Assembly (NCBI RefSeq): GCF_011493005.1
Contig: NZ_CP049156.1
Span: 3,658,001 to 3,722,000 of the forward strand
Origin: Caballeronia sp. SBC1
Lineage (GTDB): Bacteria > Pseudomonadota > Gammaproteobacteria > Burkholderiales > Burkholderiaceae
Direction of reading: 5' to 3'
DNA: 64,000 nt
The notes beneath the pieces are model-generated. The model was given only the letters and a program-made list of their open reading frames with translations, did not search any database and had not been told where the DNA came from. The number at the start of each line of letters is the position of its first letter. The stretch's first letter is position 1. Both the position numbers and the translations under genes were made by a program. Below, in pieces: positions 62,144-64,000 of this stretch.

Positions 62144-64000
62144 TCATTGCCTCTCGGACGCCACCAGCGTCACAGGAATGCCCACACAACCTGTACTTCT
62201 CGCCACCTCCAGGCCACTCCACGGCGATGCCTCGGTGTGGTCGGCAATCATCGAGTCGATTCGTCTGTCCCGACGCAACACGTTGAATGGCCACGATGGC
62301 CGCAGCAACCGCTCGTGGACGAGTGAGCCGAGCCAGATAGGTGTTGGCGGCCGTCCGCCCCGATGCGCCACCGCATACTGCGTCGGCCAGAATCGCAAGA
62401 CATCGCGCTCATCCGCGCTCAGGTGAGAGCGCGTAAATACCAGCACCGATGGTTGGCCATTGTTCAACCTCGGCAACACCGGAAGCGCCGTAGCCGCCAC
62501 GTCCGGGGAAACGAGAGACAAGATGCTATGCGCCGATAAACGCGCCCCCTCTGTCCATCCCCGGCGCTCCAGTTGATCCCTGATCTCCCCGGCCGTTGCT
62601 GCCCATTGAATGGTGATGGGCTCGAGCCGGTCACCGTCCATGCTTGACCGATAGCAAGAAAAGGTCCGCCACACGGTATCCGTCCATTGCATCGGCGTCA
62701 CCACAATCGCCGCTGGGGTCGACTCGGCCGCCATCGCGTCAAGGCTCGTCCTGAACTGCAACGCGACACTCACGCATACAAGCACCAGGACGGCGACCGG
62801 CATCATGGCGCGGGGCGGCGGTTTCGCGGGGTATCGCCACACGGCGGTGAGCGCAACCAGAAAGACCCAGGTGGCAGCGAGTGCGGCGCCGCCGACGGCA
62901 TCGGAGAAAGTGAAGTGGCCGAAATAAAGCCCCGAGAAGGCAACCGAAGCCAGGATGGCAATGGTTGCCATCGCGACGAATACCCTCGCCACCGGCCCCA
63001 CGCGGCGCGCCAGCAAGAACGAGAGGAAGCCGTAAATCACCACGCTGGCTGCGACGTGATTACTCGGGAACGCGCGCAAGCTGGACGCTACCGCACCCGG
63101 AAGCGGACGCTGGATCGTGATCTGGATTGCCAGGATCAATAGCTGGGAAAACATAACGGCGGTCAGCCAGTACGCGACCGTGCGCCAGCGGCGTTCAAAC
63201 GCCATCCATACGACGACCAGCACCGTTAGCGCGGCGAGTGTCGGCACGCTGCCCAGCGTGCCGAGCACAGCCAGGATGGCGTCGCCCCACGAGGATCGGA
63301 ACGATTGCAGGAAGCGATAAACCGACACATCGACTTGAACCAGCGGGTCGCCGCGAGAGACGCCGTGCAGCGTGGAAAAGAACACGGTGGCCGAAGCGAG
63401 CAGCAGCACGGAGATCACGGCAATAAGCGCGGCGGCCTGATGCTTCGGATCAAGGATACCGAGCACTACCCGGCCCATTGCGCCAGGGTGATGACGCGCC
63501 CACCGCAGCAGATTTCGGCGCGACGAGTCCGTCCACGCCCGCGCGTGCGAGACAACAAGGCTCGTCGCCCGGAACGTCAGCCACGTCGCGGCAACCAGGA
63601 TGGCAAGCACCGCGACGAGCCGGAAAGACACGGCGCCCGCCAGTTCGATCGATGCTCCGAAGACAACGCCTGGAAGGATATGCACGGGCGCCCAGACGAG
63701 CGCCGAGATGATGTTGATGACCAGGAATCGCAGCGGCCGCATCCCCATCATGCCCGCCACGACGGGAACAACCGCGCGCAGCGGTGCAATGAAGCGCGCG
63801 AAGATCACGCTTTTTGCCCCGTGTGCCTCGAAGTAGCGCTGCCCCGCCAGCAGCATGCCGGGGTGCGTGCGGAACGGCCACAGCTTCGCGATGGTTTCCT
63901 TGTGGCTGCAGCCGAACCAGTAGCTTGCGGCATCGCCTGCCACGGCCCCCACGAGCGCGCAGGCGAATACCCAGCCGAGGTTGAGAGAACCCGTGCCGAC
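62144..64000 (-). CDS. DedA-PAP2-LssY-like fusion membrane protein (5' end cut by window edge)
   Basis: The frame is open to the right edge, at least 618 codons. First part: DedA domain (GDAASYWFG, FEAHGAKSVIFARFIAPLRAVVPVVAG). Middle: PAP2 phosphatase with QRPLPGA, FPSNH and SGLYFGHFTFSDAVGG, matching the three family motifs. The last 190 residues resemble the LssY C-terminal domain (TVWRTFSCYRSSMDGDRLEPI, IQWAATAGEIRDQLERRGW, HERLLRPSWPFNVLR). This three-part order is known in LssY-type lipid phosphatases. It lies 114 bases from the other DedA gene on the same strand, so both may belong to one unit. Confidence 0.88.
   Translation of the reverse strand, partial: VGTGSLNLGWVFACALVGAVAGDAASYWFGCSHKETIAKLWPFRTHPGMLLAGQRYFEAHGAKSVIFARFIAPLRAVVPVVAGMMGMRPLRFLVINIISALVWAPVHILPGVVFGASIELAGAVSFRLVAVLAILVAATWLTFRATSLVVSHARAWTDSSRRNLLRWARHHPGAMGRVVLGILDPKHQAAALIAVISVLLLASATVFFSTLHGVSRGDPLVQVDVSVYRFLQSFRSSWGDAILAVLGTLGSVPTLAALTVLVVVWMAFERRWRTVAYWLTAVMFSQLLILAIQITIQRPLPGAVASSLRAFPSNHVAASVVIYGFLSFLLARRVGPVARVFVAMATIAILASVAFSGLYFGHFTFSDAVGGAALAATWVFLVALTAVWRYPAKPPPRAMMPVAVLVLVCVSVALQFRTSLDAMAAESTPAAIVVTPMQWTDTVWRTFSCYRSSMDGDRLEPITIQWAATAGEIRDQLERRGWTEGARLSAHSILSLVSPDVAATALPVLPRLNNGQPSVLVFTRSHLSADERDVLRFWPTQYAVAHRGGRPPTPIWLGSLVHERLLRPSWPFNVLRRDRRIDSMIADHTEASPWSGLEVARSTGCVGIPVTLVASERQ

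Overview
The window looks like a chromosomal segment from a Burkholderiaceae bacterium, most probably Paraburkholderia or Caballeronia. This rests on the GC-rich coding style and on families typical of the group: DUF2957 lipoproteins, a DUF4148 protein, and an hpd/indolepyruvate oxidoreductase pair beside an Lrp-type regulator. No phage, integrase, transposase, CRISPR array, rRNA or tRNA was seen. Most of the window is ordinary metabolic and transport genes, broken by one clearly rearranged secretion/adhesion locus and one small gene graveyard.

Layout. 1-6.1 kb: aromatic amino-acid catabolism (Lrp-type regulator, 4-hydroxyphenylpyruvate dioxygenase, fused indolepyruvate ferredoxin oxidoreductase) plus a small exported protein. 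6.1-18.2 kb: a minus-strand type I secretion locus. Read in its own direction it has a MotA/TolQ/ExbB-like protein, a truncated TolC-like gene fused out of frame to the last part of an HlyD-like gene, a 1561-residue RTX protein, a 111-residue protein, a degenerate ABC exporter and an NlpC/P60 peptidase. A second peptidase copy comes from a tandem duplication that also copied the 3' end of the neighbouring oxidoreductase gene. A very short YadA-type trimeric autotransporter lies beside it. 18.5-25.7 kb: maeB, pyrE, a LuxR-type response regulator, a PEBP protein, a flavodoxin-like quinone reductase and argC. 26-29.8 kb: two paralogous DUF2957 lipoproteins with an OmpW-like porin. 30-41 kb: small regulators, oxidoreductases, cupins, a HiPIP, a Mut7-C RNase, a MoxR-like ATPase, an EEP nuclease, and an aldose epimerase/PhyH pair. 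41.4-47.4 kb: a LacI regulator and a four-gene sugar ABC transporter with the layout of E. coli ytfQRT-yjfF. 47.4-50.3 kb: AlkB, RidA, DUF2252 and a Gly/Tyr-rich exported protein. 50.4-58.7 kb: a peptide/glutathione-type ABC importer with gamma-glutamyltransferase and a divergent LysR regulator. 58.8-60.5 kb: DUF4148, a candidate small RNA and 32-residue ORF, the 3' remnants of two divergent genes (one IclR-type), and a cupin. 61-64 kb: two DedA-family membrane proteins, one with a cysteine-less rhodanese tail and one fused to PAP2 and LssY-like domains.

The parts most worth following up are the damaged RTX secretion locus with its duplicated peptidase, the possibly split exporter N-terminal domain, the missing active-site residues in the exporter and in the DedA-linked rhodanese, and the IclR/divergent gene remnant pair. 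All functions come from reading motifs by eye; no database search was run. Where I moved a start codon from the longest reading frame, the reason is in that entry.
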